The position numbers were made by a program, and so were the translations under genes. The notes under the pieces are model-generated. The model saw only the letters and a program-made list of their open reading frames with translations. It did no database searches and was not told where the DNA came from. This document shows, piece after piece, positions 1 through 8,706 of a stretch of 64,000 bases of DNA. The DNA comes from Advenella faeciporci (GTDB lineage: Bacteria > Pseudomonadota > Gammaproteobacteria > Burkholderiales > Burkholderiaceae_B): NCBI RefSeq assembly GCF_014652395.1, contig NZ_BMYS01000001.1, positions 124,001-188,000 of the forward strand. Direction: 5' to 3'. Each line of letters starts with the position of its first letter. The first letter of the stretch is position 1.

Positions 1-466
1 TTTCAAGCGCCGTGCTAAACAATCCGGTAAAAAAATCATCCGCATCAATCGTGCGTTTATTGGTGATAACCTTGGCACCCAATCCAAGCACTGCCCCTGG
101 GTAATCGGCTGAGGGATCATTGTTGGAAATGGAACCGCCAATCGTGCCCATATTTCTAACCTGAGGATCGGCAATACCACTAGCCAAAAACGCCAGGGCC
201 GGGATTGCCTGCACGATTTCTTTATGACCCGCCACTTCTGCATGCCGGGTCATGGCCCCCACCGACACCATCTTTTCATCCACGGTAATGCCACGCATTT
301 CAGGCAGATCCTGTAAGTCAATCAGCAATGCCGGATTGGCCAGTCTTTGTTTCAGGGTTGGCAACAGCGTCATACCCCCGGAAATGAAGCGGGCTTCAGG
401 ATTTTTACTGAAAAGCTCATTGACTTCCTGAACACTTTTCGCACGCACATAATCAAAGTTATACAT
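1..466 (-). CDS. Molybdenum hydroxylase FAD-binding (medium) subunit, CoxM-like, partial
   Basis: The reading frame starts with ATG at 466 and stays open to the left edge, so only about the first 155 residues are visible. The N-terminus (MYNFDYVRAKSVQEVNELF) and the stretches FISGGMTLLPTLKQR and NMGTIGGSISNNDPSADYP are the two FAD-pyrophosphate motifs of the CO dehydrogenase/xanthine dehydrogenase medium subunit. It passes electrons from the FeS subunit to an acceptor. It lies 2 bases after the stop of the FeS subunit gene, so the two are translationally close. The C-terminal half and any following maturation genes are outside the window. Confidence 0.93.
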   Translation of the reverse strand, partial: MYNFDYVRAKSVQEVNELFSKNPEARFISGGMTLLPTLKQRLANPALLIDLQDLPEMRGITVDEKMVSVGAMTRHAEVAGHKEIVQAIPALAFLASGIADPQVRNMGTIGGSISNNDPSADYPGAVLGLGAKVITNKRTIDADDFFTGLFSTALE

Positions 467-468
467 AG

Positions 469-963
469 TTATACGTTCCCTGCCGATACGCTACCCTGAC
501 ACTTCCTTGCACAAGAATGAATGGCATCCACAATCCCCTGGTAACCGGTGCAACGGCACAGATTACCCTCCAGCTCATGACGAATGACCGCCTCGTTGTC
601 AGCACAGCCACGATTCAGGATATCCAGCCCCTGCATGACCATTCCCGGTGTACAGTAACCACACTGTAAGGCATGGTGTTCCTGAAAGGCGGCCTGCAGC
701 GGATGCAGGTTTTCCGGAGTTCCCACCCCTTCAATCGTGATCACTTCTTTTCCATCTGCCATAACGGCAAGCGTGGTACAGGACTTGACACTTCGGCCAT
801 CCAAATGCACAGTGCAACAACCGCACTGTGTCGTGTCGCAACCCACATGAGACCCTTTCAGGCCACAATTTTCACGCAGAAAATGAACCAAAAGCGTACG
901 GGGTTCAACCTCGTGTTTCTGCTCAATACCATTAACCATAATGGCGACTGTAGTTTTTGACAT
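469..963 (-). CDS. Molybdenum hydroxylase 2Fe-2S (small) subunit, CoxS-like
   Basis: A 164-residue ferredoxin-like subunit. The first, plant-type 2Fe-2S cluster is carried by C42, C47, C50 and C62. The second, alpha-helical cluster is carried by C101, C104, C136 and C138 (CGYC and CRC). All eight ligands are present, so the protein should be functional. A longer in-frame start exists upstream at 1038, but homologues begin at MSKTTVAIMVNG and the upstream residues look non-coding. It transfers electrons from the Mo cofactor subunit to the FAD subunit. Gene order here is large subunit, YciI-like, CoxG, small, medium, rather than the more common medium-small-large. Confidence 0.94.
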   Translation of the reverse strand: MSKTTVAIMVNGIEQKHEVEPRTLLVHFLRENCGLKGSHVGCDTTQCGCCTVHLDGRSVKSCTTLAVMADGKEVITIEGVGTPENLHPLQAAFQEHHALQCGYCTPGMVMQGLDILNRGCADNEAVIRHELEGNLCRCTGYQGIVDAIHSCARKCQGSVSAGNV

Positions 964-1003
964 ATTTTGAATACCTCGGTAAAAATCCTGACCTGAAACA
1001 CCC

Positions 1004-1672
1004 TTATCTGGAGCCCAGATAAGCAGCCAGTAAAGCAATTACTAAAACGGTGAAAGCCCAGGTCCATGCCGGCATTTGAATGGATACACCCGATTTGGAT
1101 GGTGTCGCTTGCGCATACACCGGAGCAGGTACAAAAGCCGGTGTCGCAGCAACCGCCGAACCAGCCGCTGCAACAGCAGTTCCCATTGCCGGTGCTGCCA
1201 CCTTGGCAGGTTCTGCCACCGCAGGCGCTGGACCCAGCAATTGTTGGCTGAAACGCTCAAAAAACTGTTTGGTCAATTTGGCCGAGGTCGCATCAATCAG
1301 GCGTGAACCGATCTGTGCAAGACGCCCGCCTATTTCTGCCTTGGCTTCATATTTCAGCAAAGTCCCCTGATTGGCCGCCTCTTCCAGCGTGACAACCGCA
1401 CTGCCTTTGGCAAATCCGGCGACGCCCCCATCTCCCTCAAATGCCAGGGTATAGGTTTCAGGTGCTTTCATATCAAGTTGTCTAAGTTTTCCATTAAAAC
1501 GGGCCTTTACCGGACCAATTTCAATAACCACCCTAACCGCATAAACGCCTGTCTCCACCTCAGTCACTGACTCACAACCAGGGATTGACAACCGAAGCAC
1601 CTCCGGATTCATCAGGGCAGACCACACCTGTTCTCTGGATACGGGAAGCTGCTGTTCACCATTCAAAATCAT
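1004..1672 (-). CDS. CoxG-like SRPBCC protein with C-terminal membrane anchor
   Basis: 222 residues. Residues 1-150 fit the CoxG/SRPBCC fold found beside molybdenum hydroxylases (MILNGEQQLPVSREQVW, LSIPGCESV, the family signature IGPVKARFNGK). Then comes an Ala/Pro-rich linker (about 150-195) and a hydrophobic segment at about 200-219 (WAFTVLVIALLAAYLG), with a final Arg. In Oligotropha, CoxG is implicated in attaching CO dehydrogenase to the membrane; this layout (soluble domain, linker, tail anchor) suits that role. It sits between the YciI-like gene and the FeS subunit gene. The membrane-recruiting role is inferred from family knowledge and the visible tail. Confidence 0.88.
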   Translation of the reverse strand: MILNGEQQLPVSREQVWSALMNPEVLRLSIPGCESVTEVETGVYAVRVVIEIGPVKARFNGKLRQLDMKAPETYTLAFEGDGGVAGFAKGSAVVTLEEAANQGTLLKYEAKAEIGGRLAQIGSRLIDATSAKLTKQFFERFSQQLLGPAPAVAEPAKVAAPAMGTAVAAAGSAVAATPAFVPAPVYAQATPSKSGVSIQMPAWTWAFTVLVIALLAAYLGSR

Positions 1673-1692
1673 GTTTTTGTCTCACAAAAAAA

Positions 1693-2010
1693 TTAAAGTG
1701 GCGGCAAAGTTGCCGGACGCTTGGTTTGCCATCTGAATTGATAAACTTCTATTTTTGATGACAGCTCCGCCTTTTCAAATGGATCGTTATTGATCATTTC
1801 CCATACTTCAGCCTCATCATGGGCATCAATAACCATCATCCCGCCAATAGACACTCCATCCTTATTCTGCATGGGTCCACCAAAATGAACTCTGCCATGA
1901 AACTGCTTCATATATTCCGCATGCAACGGACGAGTCGCCTTTCTGATTTCTTCCGCTTTACCATCGGTACGGTCAGTCCTGTATACAATAAACTGCTTCA
2001 ACATACTCAT
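1693..2010 (-). CDS. YciI-like protein (dimeric alpha/beta barrel)
   Basis: About 105 residues, with the YciI-family pattern: MLKQFIVYRTDRTDG at the start, HAEYMKQF in the first helix, FGGPM in the middle, and GGMMVIDAHDEAEVWEMINNDPF near the end. YciI-like domains are small and act in several aromatic pathways, for example as muconolactone isomerase-like or chlorohydroquinone dehydrochlorinase-like enzymes. The family alone does not fix the reaction. Three starts are possible: GTG at 2022, ATG at 2010 or ATG at 2004. The AAGGG at a normal distance slightly favours 2004. The gene is embedded between Mo hydroxylase genes, so it is probably part of the same catabolic route. Confidence 0.8.
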   Translation of the reverse strand: MSMLKQFIVYRTDRTDGKAEEIRKATRPLHAEYMKQFHGRVHFGGPMQNKDGVSIGGMMVIDAHDEAEVWEMINNDPFEKAELSSKIEVYQFRWQTKRPATLPPL

Positions 2011-2059
2011 TTCCCTTCGCACTCCTGATTCAATTCGTTCATTTCAAACTTAATGTTTA

Positions 2060-4435
2060 TTATTCAACCGCTTGCAATGCTTCTCCTGATGCCTTGCTTT
2101 GCTGAATGGCGTCCCAAACTTTCAATGCGGTCAATGGCATGTCGATATGTTTAATGCCATACACGCTTAACGCATCCATAACCGCCGACGCTACTGCCGG
2201 AGGCAGACCAATGGTTCCGGTTTCTGCCCCTCCCTTGACGCCAAGCGGATTGGTTTTTGTTGGCACTGGCCTTAAGCCCACACGGATACGTGGAAAATCC
2301 TTTGCTTTGGGCATGGCATAATCAGTGAACGACCCGGTCAGTAACTGGCCATCCTTGTCATGAACGACTTCTTCCAGCAATGCCTGGCCAACTGCCTGGG
2401 CAATACCGCCAATAATCTGGCCCTCAAGAATCAGCGGGTTAATGACATTCCCAACATCGTCTATGCCCGAAATATCAACCAGACTGATTGTGCCTATTTC
2501 AGGATCAACCTCTACTTCACAGATATAACAACCATTCGGATAGTTTTGCGGTTGTGCCGTAAAGTACCCTCTTCCTTCAAGACCGGACCACAGTTCAGGC
2601 GGCAATGGTTTGGGTGCACCCCATGCATACGTTGCCTTCGCCACCTTGTCCAGCGTGATTTCCTTGTTCAGGCCTGCATGGCGATAAACACCGTTACCAA
2701 ACTCAAGACCTTCCTCATCACACTCAAGCAGGATGGCGGCAACCCGTCTTCCCCTTTCGATAATCTGGTTACACGCGCCCAGCAAGGCAGAACCGCCTAC
2801 AGTCATGCTGCGTGATCCGAAACTGCCACGGCCGTTGGCCACTTTATCGGTATCTCCCTGTATCAACCTGATTTTTTCAATCGGTACACCCAGCCATTCA
2901 TGAACCATTTGTGCATAACTGGTTTCATGACCCTGGCCATATGAAAAAGTACCGGCAATAACTGTTAGCCCACCCGTCGCATCGAAACGCACTTCCATCC
3001 GATCGCTAATAGTGGCCGCCACTTCGATGTACATGGACAAGCCACGTCCGCGCAATAAACCACGTGCTGCACTTTCTTTGCGACGCGCTTCAAAACCATC
3101 CCAATCGGCCAGTTTCAGCGCATCATCCATGAGGGCTTCAAACTCACCACAATCATAGGTTTCATTAATACCCGTACGATAAGGCATCTGTGCCGGACTG
3201 ATCAGGTTACGACGGCGGATTTCAACCTTGTCCATGCCCAATTCAGCGGCAGCCAGATCCATCATGCGTTCAACAATCAGAGTTGACTCGGGACGACCCG
3301 CACCCCGGTAGGTGGTTAAGGTACGGCTATGCGTAAACACGCCGTTTACTTTGACATGCATAGCCGGAAAGGCATAAACACCGGACAACATGCGCGAACC
3401 CACCAATGCCGGGTGAGCAGTTGAGGGACCAAGCTGACACCCCAGGTTGTGATGGATATCCACCCGAAAACCAAGAACCGTACCATCATTTTTTAGCGCG
3501 ATTTCAGCGTCGGCAACCTGATCACGGCCATTGAAATCGGACAGGAAAGACTCACTGCGATCGGCAACCCACTTTACAGGTCGCCCCACCCGTTTTGCCG
3601 CCCATAAAACCAGTATTTCCTCTGGATACAGACCACCTTTGGTGCCAAACCCGCCACCCACATCACCGGCAACAACATGAATCTGATGGGCGGGAACACG
3701 AAAAACATGTTCTGCCAATAACAACCGTATTCGACTTGGATTAGCGGTGGACGAAGTCAGGTGATAACGCTTGTCCGCCTCTTGATAGGCACCAATACAA
3801 GTGCGTGGTTCCAATGGGTTGCCGGCAAGACGCTGGCTGCGAATACGGCTCTTGACAACACGGTCTGCTTTTTCGAAGGCGGCATTTGTCGCCTGCTCAT
3901 CACCCATTTCATGGCGGAAGCAAATATTACCCGTTGCCTCTGGCCAGACCAGCGGCGCATTTTCTTCAATCGCCGACTCTACGGTAGGCGCTGCGGACAT
4001 ATTGTCATAAACCACCTGTATGCGCTCAGCGGCATCCATCGCCGCAGGAAGCGTTTCAGCCACAATAAAAGCAACCGGACTGCCAATAGCAAGGACACGC
4101 TTTGAGGAAAGTGGTGGAAATGGGGTAGGATGATATTTTTTTCCTGTAATGGTGGGGGGTATGCTAACGCATGGAATATTGCCCAACCCATCCTGCTCAT
4201 AATCTTCCGCTGTCAGGACCGCTAATATTCCCGGAATTTCCAATGCACCTGAAACATCAATACTGACAATATTGGCATGAGCAACTGTGGAGCGTAAAAC
4301 ATATCCTCTGGCCTGTCTTGGTAAATTGACATCATCCGCAAAGGTTCCCTGTCCGGTTAACAGACGTACATCTTCCACCCTGGGAAGCGGTGCCCCTATT
4401 CCCTGGGATACCTTGACCATTGACTCTACTTTCAT
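2060..4435 (-). CDS. Molybdenum hydroxylase large subunit, form II CoxL-like (xanthine dehydrogenase family)
   Basis: 791 residues, the usual length of a catalytic Mo-pterin subunit. Visible motifs: GGGFGTKGG near residue 260, TYRGAGRPE near 375, and GVKGGAETGT near 735, which carries the catalytic Glu next to Mo. The active-site loop is of the AYRGAGR type (form II). True aerobic CO dehydrogenases carry AYXCSFR, which is absent. So this is very probably a hydroxylase of an organic, often heteroaromatic, substrate and not a CO oxidiser. GGAGA lies 8 bases before the ATG. The flavin reductase gene lies just upstream in the operon. The substrate cannot be read from sequence. Confidence 0.93.
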   Translation of the reverse strand: MKVESMVKVSQGIGAPLPRVEDVRLLTGQGTFADDVNLPRQARGYVLRSTVAHANIVSIDVSGALEIPGILAVLTAEDYEQDGLGNIPCVSIPPTITGKKYHPTPFPPLSSKRVLAIGSPVAFIVAETLPAAMDAAERIQVVYDNMSAAPTVESAIEENAPLVWPEATGNICFRHEMGDEQATNAAFEKADRVVKSRIRSQRLAGNPLEPRTCIGAYQEADKRYHLTSSTANPSRIRLLLAEHVFRVPAHQIHVVAGDVGGGFGTKGGLYPEEILVLWAAKRVGRPVKWVADRSESFLSDFNGRDQVADAEIALKNDGTVLGFRVDIHHNLGCQLGPSTAHPALVGSRMLSGVYAFPAMHVKVNGVFTHSRTLTTYRGAGRPESTLIVERMMDLAAAELGMDKVEIRRRNLISPAQMPYRTGINETYDCGEFEALMDDALKLADWDGFEARRKESAARGLLRGRGLSMYIEVAATISDRMEVRFDATGGLTVIAGTFSYGQGHETSYAQMVHEWLGVPIEKIRLIQGDTDKVANGRGSFGSRSMTVGGSALLGACNQIIERGRRVAAILLECDEEGLEFGNGVYRHAGLNKEITLDKVAKATYAWGAPKPLPPELWSGLEGRGYFTAQPQNYPNGCYICEVEVDPEIGTISLVDISGIDDVGNVINPLILEGQIIGGIAQAVGQALLEEVVHDKDGQLLTGSFTDYAMPKAKDFPRIRVGLRPVPTKTNPLGVKGGAETGTIGLPPAVASAVMDALSVYGIKHIDMPLTALKVWDAIQQSKASGEALQAVE

Positions 4436-4479
4436 TTACTTTTCTCCACAAATACCCATGCCGCACACTTAACCAACGA

Positions 4480-5055
4480 CTACCAGCATGAAGTAGCATC
4501 GTATACATTCTCATCAAGTGAGAATGTCAGCGGGGCACCCTTGCTAATAATCTTTCCATAACGACCTGCATAAAAAAGCAGCCCCCTGTCCGGATGTTTG
4601 GGACGCTCCATCGTATGAACCCGTCCAACAAACAAGGTATGATCCCCACAGGAATAAATATGCTCCAGGTCTGTTGCAATTTGTACATTGGCACCTGACA
4701 GAACGGGCACATTACCAATACGTTCAAATTGCGGGCATTTGCCTTCCATGGGTTTACCCGCAAAATGGTTACTGCACCATTCCTGGTGCTCACTCAGGAT
4801 ACTCACCCCAAAATAGCCCGCACGTTGAATGCGGTCATGCATTCTTGCCGTACATGCAACAGAGACAATAATCAGTGGAGGTTCCAGTGAGCCGGACATG
4901 AACGCATTGGCGGTCATGCCATGAGGTTCCCCATCCACATCAGTGGAAATAACAACAACACCGGTAGCAAATTCACCCATGGCATTGCGAAATTCACGTG
5001 GATTAAAATTAGCGACTCGCCCTGCTCGCTGTTCTTCAAGGATTAATTCTGTCAT
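4480..5055 (-). CDS. Flavin reductase (HpaC-like) of a two-component monooxygenase
   Basis: About 191 residues of the flavin-reductase-like FMN-binding fold: FRNAMGEFATGVVVISTDVD, GMTANAFMSGSLEPPLIIVS, and GDHTLFVGRV near the end. These enzymes use NAD(P)H to make free reduced flavin for a partner oxygenase. An ATG at 5070 is also in frame, but 5055 has GAGG at a proper distance and gives the family-like N-terminus. Two genes upstream in the same operon is an HpaB-type oxygenase that needs exactly this partner, so the pairing is a strong inference. Confidence 0.9.
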   Translation of the reverse strand: MTELILEEQRAGRVANFNPREFRNAMGEFATGVVVISTDVDGEPHGMTANAFMSGSLEPPLIIVSVACTARMHDRIQRAGYFGVSILSEHQEWCSNHFAGKPMEGKCPQFERIGNVPVLSGANVQIATDLEHIYSCGDHTLFVGRVHTMERPKHPDRGLLFYAGRYGKIISKGAPLTFSLDENVYDATSCW

Positions 5056-5103
5056 TTGACTCTGCCTCATGTTGGTTGGATTAAAGTCTTGCCTTATCCG
5101 TTT

Positions 5104-6039
5104 TTATTCAAAAAAGTCCCGGGTAGGGTCCATCCCCCATTGGGTCGTATCATCAGCAAAAACGTCGTAATATAAAGGCTCGTAATCCTCGTTAACGACA
5201 TCACCATCGGTATAGTGTTCAACACGGAAACCGAATGGATCACGCCAATAATCAAAAATCTGGCTCCCGATCAGATGGCGGCCAACACCACAATCCAGAC
5301 GATGTCCCTTGCCAACCAGATAGTCATGAGAGCCCATGACGGAATCAATGTCCTGGAATTCAAAAGAGCAATGATGGACACCGGTCACTTCCGCCTGCAC
5401 AATAAGCATGGAATGATGATCAACAAACTCTTCTCCCTTGTCCATCCGCAGGAATGTACCAATCACCTGACTCTTATCGCCCGGCACGCACATATAATCG
5501 GAAGCCAGCAAACCAAAACGCTCATTGAACCATTTGACAGACTCGGGATGATTGCTGACACGCAATACAAAATGACCGATACGCAAGGCCAGCCCTGGTT
5601 CACGCTTGGGACGCAAAGATGCGTTATAACGGGCTTTAACATGACCGGCATTAAATGGATTAGGCGGACGATGCGTGACTTCCTTGGCTGGTTCCTGCCC
5701 CCAGACCGCATCAATTTGCACGTTATCAGGTGTCATCATCCGAACACGCCAGCCACCGCCCGGGTAATCTTCCACTTTGGTAACAGGAGAAGAACCTGGC
5801 AACTTGGCAAGCTCATGCAGGTCCTCCATGCTTTCCATGCGAATAGCGGCACCAATGAATTTATTTTCATCTCCAAGCAGAGTGACATGCAAAAAGGGTG
5901 ATGTACCTGCCCCGCGCATAAACAGACTTTTGTCGTCTTTATGTGCTGTTAATAACCCGAAGTCCTGCATAAAAGACTCCATCAGATCCAAATCATTAAC
6001 TTGGTAAACAACATAGGCAATTTCATTTCCTAATGGCAT
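5104..6039 (-). CDS. Type I extradiol ring-cleavage dioxygenase (VOC fold)
   Basis: 311 residues with two VOC modules. The C-terminal module holds the Fe(II) triad expected for BphC-type enzymes: H156 (GHFVLRV), H222 or H223 (GVHHCSFEF), and E274 (FRVEHYTDGD). The segment FDYWRDPFGFRVEHY is the extradiol dioxygenase signature. It should open a catechol-like ring next to the two hydroxyls. AAGGAG sits before the ATG. Placement right after the monooxygenase gene suggests hydroxylation followed by cleavage of the product. Which diol it cleaves is not evident. Confidence 0.91.
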   Translation of the reverse strand: MPLGNEIAYVVYQVNDLDLMESFMQDFGLLTAHKDDKSLFMRGAGTSPFLHVTLLGDENKFIGAAIRMESMEDLHELAKLPGSSPVTKVEDYPGGGWRVRMMTPDNVQIDAVWGQEPAKEVTHRPPNPFNAGHVKARYNASLRPKREPGLALRIGHFVLRVSNHPESVKWFNERFGLLASDYMCVPGDKSQVIGTFLRMDKGEEFVDHHSMLIVQAEVTGVHHCSFEFQDIDSVMGSHDYLVGKGHRLDCGVGRHLIGSQIFDYWRDPFGFRVEHYTDGDVVNEDYEPLYYDVFADDTTQWGMDPTRDFFE

Positions 6040-6072
6040 ATCTCTCTCCTTAAAATAAAAATATTGGTTTAA

Positions 6073-7638
6073 TTATCTGCGTTTGATAACGCTTACATCA
6101 TCAGGATTGATCAGGTCAGGTACAGTCCAGCCGTCAAGATCATATTCACTCATGCAATTTTCAACGAACGATTTCATATTATCCAGATCACCTGTACCTT
6201 GTGCATCCCACAAATTGGCCAGACGTGTCACGTCATTGGAGCCCAGATAGTTGATTTCATACAATTCATGACGGGCACCGAATTCAGTACCGATGGTGTC
6301 CCACAACAATTTCATGGTTTTAACGCGGCCTACTGCATCCACGTCACCCGTACCACGCACATATTTGTCAAGGTAGCCACGAATTTCAGGTGCTTTGAAG
6401 TCGTTTGCGTGTGAGTTCAGGTAGATCAGACCGCTGGCAACACTGGATTCAATAATGTTTTTGATAGCTGGATAGGCAATTTGCGAAAGTACACGATAAG
6501 ACGTTGCAAAACGTGCATCAGGCTGAACCATGCCATTCCATGGCACATTGCTCTTTGCCATGGCATCAGACAAGCCCCACATGGCATTACGCCATGCAAT
6601 GACTTCTCCAAAACGCGACTGAACACCATGAAAACTGGCGCTACCGGTAATTTCCAGTGCTTTTGCCAACAAACCGCAAATAAAATCAAGTTTAACGGCA
6701 AGACGGGTACAACCGTGCATCGAAGCACGGCCGTTGAAACCAGAGCCGGGTGCAAAATCGTTCGCCAGGTTTGCATCACCGTACATGAAGACGTCTTCCC
6801 ATGGAATAAATACATTGTCCATAACCAGAATCGCATCATTCTCGTCCAGACGGCTTGATAACGGGTAATCAAATGGGCTGCCTGTCACTGCGGCACGATA
6901 TTCATTTGAAATACGGGAAATCATTTTCATGCCAGGCGCGCCGGTAGGAACCATGAAAATAGGTGTGTACTTAGGATCCTTGATAGGAATCTGGCCAGCA
7001 TGTGCCACAAAGGTATAGTGAGTCAGGGCTGAACCGGTTGCCACCACTTTGGCACCACTGACATAAATACCGGCATCAGTTTCTTTTTCAACATGGATGA
7101 ATACATCAGAAGTATCTGCCGTCGGTTTGTTACGATCAACCGGGGGATTCATGATTGCATGGTTGATATACAAAGTGCGCTGTTGTGCTTTGGAATACCA
7201 GCGCAATGCGTTTTCCTCGAAACCTTTATAAAAAGCCGAATTGGCGCCCAAGGTACCCAGGAAAGACCCTTTATAATCAGGGGAGCGTCCCATCCAGCCA
7301 TATGCAACACGCTGAATTTCAGCAACTGCGTCACGCGCGGCAACCTGCTCTTCTACGGTTTTGGGTGCCAAAAAATAACGATGGGTAAAACCGCCCGAAT
7401 CATTGGGTGCAGTCAGCAGCTCACGACGGGACTCATCATGCAGCGCATCATACATGCGCGCAATCATGCGGGCCGAGTTTCTGAAAGCCGGGTGCTCTGC
7501 AATATTTTTAACCCGCTCACCATAAATCCAGACCTCACGACCGTCATCAAGACTTTTCAGGTATTCTTCTCCGGTAAACGGTATGTTTTTTGCATTCGAT
7601 TTTGCATCTTTCTCTTTTAAATTTGTTTCGACTTTCAT
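6073..7638 (-). CDS. HpaB-type FADH2-dependent aromatic monooxygenase, oxygenase component
   Basis: 521 residues, the normal size for the 4-hydroxyphenylacetate 3-hydroxylase/chlorophenol monooxygenase family (acyl-CoA dehydrogenase-like fold). Visible family blocks are GEEYLKSLDDGREVWIYGE at the N-terminus, YGWMGRSPDYKGSF, INHAIMNPPVDR, VSGAKVVATGSALTHYTFVAH and DNVFIPWEDVF. It uses reduced FAD and O2 to hydroxylate a phenol-like ring, with flavin supplied by the neighbouring reductase. GGAGA precedes the ATG. The N-terminal 20 residues are Lys-rich and atypical. The hpaB symbol is withheld because the family acts on many phenols and hydroxypyridine-like compounds. Confidence 0.92.
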   Translation of the reverse strand: MKVETNLKEKDAKSNAKNIPFTGEEYLKSLDDGREVWIYGERVKNIAEHPAFRNSARMIARMYDALHDESRRELLTAPNDSGGFTHRYFLAPKTVEEQVAARDAVAEIQRVAYGWMGRSPDYKGSFLGTLGANSAFYKGFEENALRWYSKAQQRTLYINHAIMNPPVDRNKPTADTSDVFIHVEKETDAGIYVSGAKVVATGSALTHYTFVAHAGQIPIKDPKYTPIFMVPTGAPGMKMISRISNEYRAAVTGSPFDYPLSSRLDENDAILVMDNVFIPWEDVFMYGDANLANDFAPGSGFNGRASMHGCTRLAVKLDFICGLLAKALEITGSASFHGVQSRFGEVIAWRNAMWGLSDAMAKSNVPWNGMVQPDARFATSYRVLSQIAYPAIKNIIESSVASGLIYLNSHANDFKAPEIRGYLDKYVRGTGDVDAVGRVKTMKLLWDTIGTEFGARHELYEINYLGSNDVTRLANLWDAQGTGDLDNMKSFVENCMSEYDLDGWTVPDLINPDDVSVIKRR

Positions 7639-7677
7639 GTCATATCTCCATATATTTTAAAATTAAATTAAAATCAA

Positions 7678-8694
7678 TTATTTTCTTGACAAAGCCATCG
7701 CCAAGATTAATATCAATCCGATTGTCATTGTTGACGCATAAGCACCAACCTGCATCAGATTCAATCCGTTTTGCACCAGCATAATCAAAAGCGTGCCAAC
7801 CACAACAGCAAATACACGTCCTACACCACCCGCCAGGCTGACACCTGCAATAACGCAAGCGGCAATTGACTCAAGCGGTAACGTCACACCTACATTAGCC
7901 TCCCCTGTACCCAGACGGGCAGTTAGTAACAAACCTGTCAAGGAAGCAAATACACCACAAATCACAAAGGACTGGATAATAACCCGTTTAGTGCGAATAC
8001 CTGAAAGATCGGCAGCACGCTGGTTTCCACCTGTCGCATAAACGTGACGTCCAAAGCGTGACCACTCAAGAAGACCATAAGTAATCAGGATCAGCAGCAG
8101 GGCAACCAATGAGGGAATGGGAATACCCATGAGTTCACCAAATCCAAACACTTCGCCCAACACATCGGGCAAACCATAGACAGGCACACCACCACTAATA
8201 AACAAAGTAATGCCGAACAAAACGGAAGACATGCCCAGGGTCATCATAAAAGGAGGAATCCTCATGACCGCCATGCCAACACCATTGATCAAGCCAAAAA
8301 CGGCACCCATTGCAAAACCAACCGCACTGCCCGCAGCAATCGCTAGCCAGGGACTGTCTGGCATGGCAGCCATCATTGATGCCATCACCAGTGCAGCGGC
8401 CACGGATGTCAGTGCCGCAATGGCCCCGACCGACAAGTCAAGTCCACCCACCACCAGCACAACCAATTGCCCCAAAGAAACAATCAAGAGGTAAACCGAT
8501 TGCCTGGCAACGTTCACCAGGTTATCTGCCGTTGCAAAACCGGGAGCCATTACATAAAAAACCAGTGAGGCAACAATAAACAGAACCGGCAACACCAGCA
8601 TCTGGCGGTATTTATAAATAAAATTCGCACTCAGTCCCGAGGCGGGCTTCTTTTCTGTAACAGGTAAAGTAGTAGTCATTGATGTTGTGTTCAT
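7678..8694 (-). CDS. ABC transporter permease, RbsC/ribose-type
   Basis: 338 residues, very hydrophobic, with the family motif GGLDLSVGAIAAL in the first third and GGVGRVFAVVVGTLLI near the end, as in RbsC-like inner-membrane permeases (8-10 helices). It would form the channel with the ATPase encoded just upstream. The start is 12 bases after the ATPase stop. The Shine-Dalgarno is weak, so translation may be coupled. The Thr/Pro-rich first 25 residues are cytoplasmic. The substrate is unknown; its place in a catabolic operon suggests an aromatic acid or related compound and not a sugar. Confidence 0.91.
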   Translation of the reverse strand: MNTTSMTTTLPVTEKKPASGLSANFIYKYRQMLVLPVLFIVASLVFYVMAPGFATADNLVNVARQSVYLLIVSLGQLVVLVVGGLDLSVGAIAALTSVAAALVMASMMAAMPDSPWLAIAAGSAVGFAMGAVFGLINGVGMAVMRIPPFMMTLGMSSVLFGITLFISGGVPVYGLPDVLGEVFGFGELMGIPIPSLVALLLILITYGLLEWSRFGRHVYATGGNQRAADLSGIRTKRVIIQSFVICGVFASLTGLLLTARLGTGEANVGVTLPLESIAACVIAGVSLAGGVGRVFAVVVGTLLIMLVQNGLNLMQVGAYASTMTIGLILILAMALSRK

Positions 8695-8706
8695 TTGAAG
8701 TCTTGC

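Noticed and set aside
2060-4435. Aerobic carbon monoxide dehydrogenase (CoxMSL)
   Set aside because: The active-site loop is TYRGAGR (form II), not AYXCSFR, and the gene order differs from true cox clusters.
6481-7620. Long plus-strand frames opposite the HpaB-like gene
   Set aside because: They lack family motifs and start signals, and lie fully within a well-supported gene.
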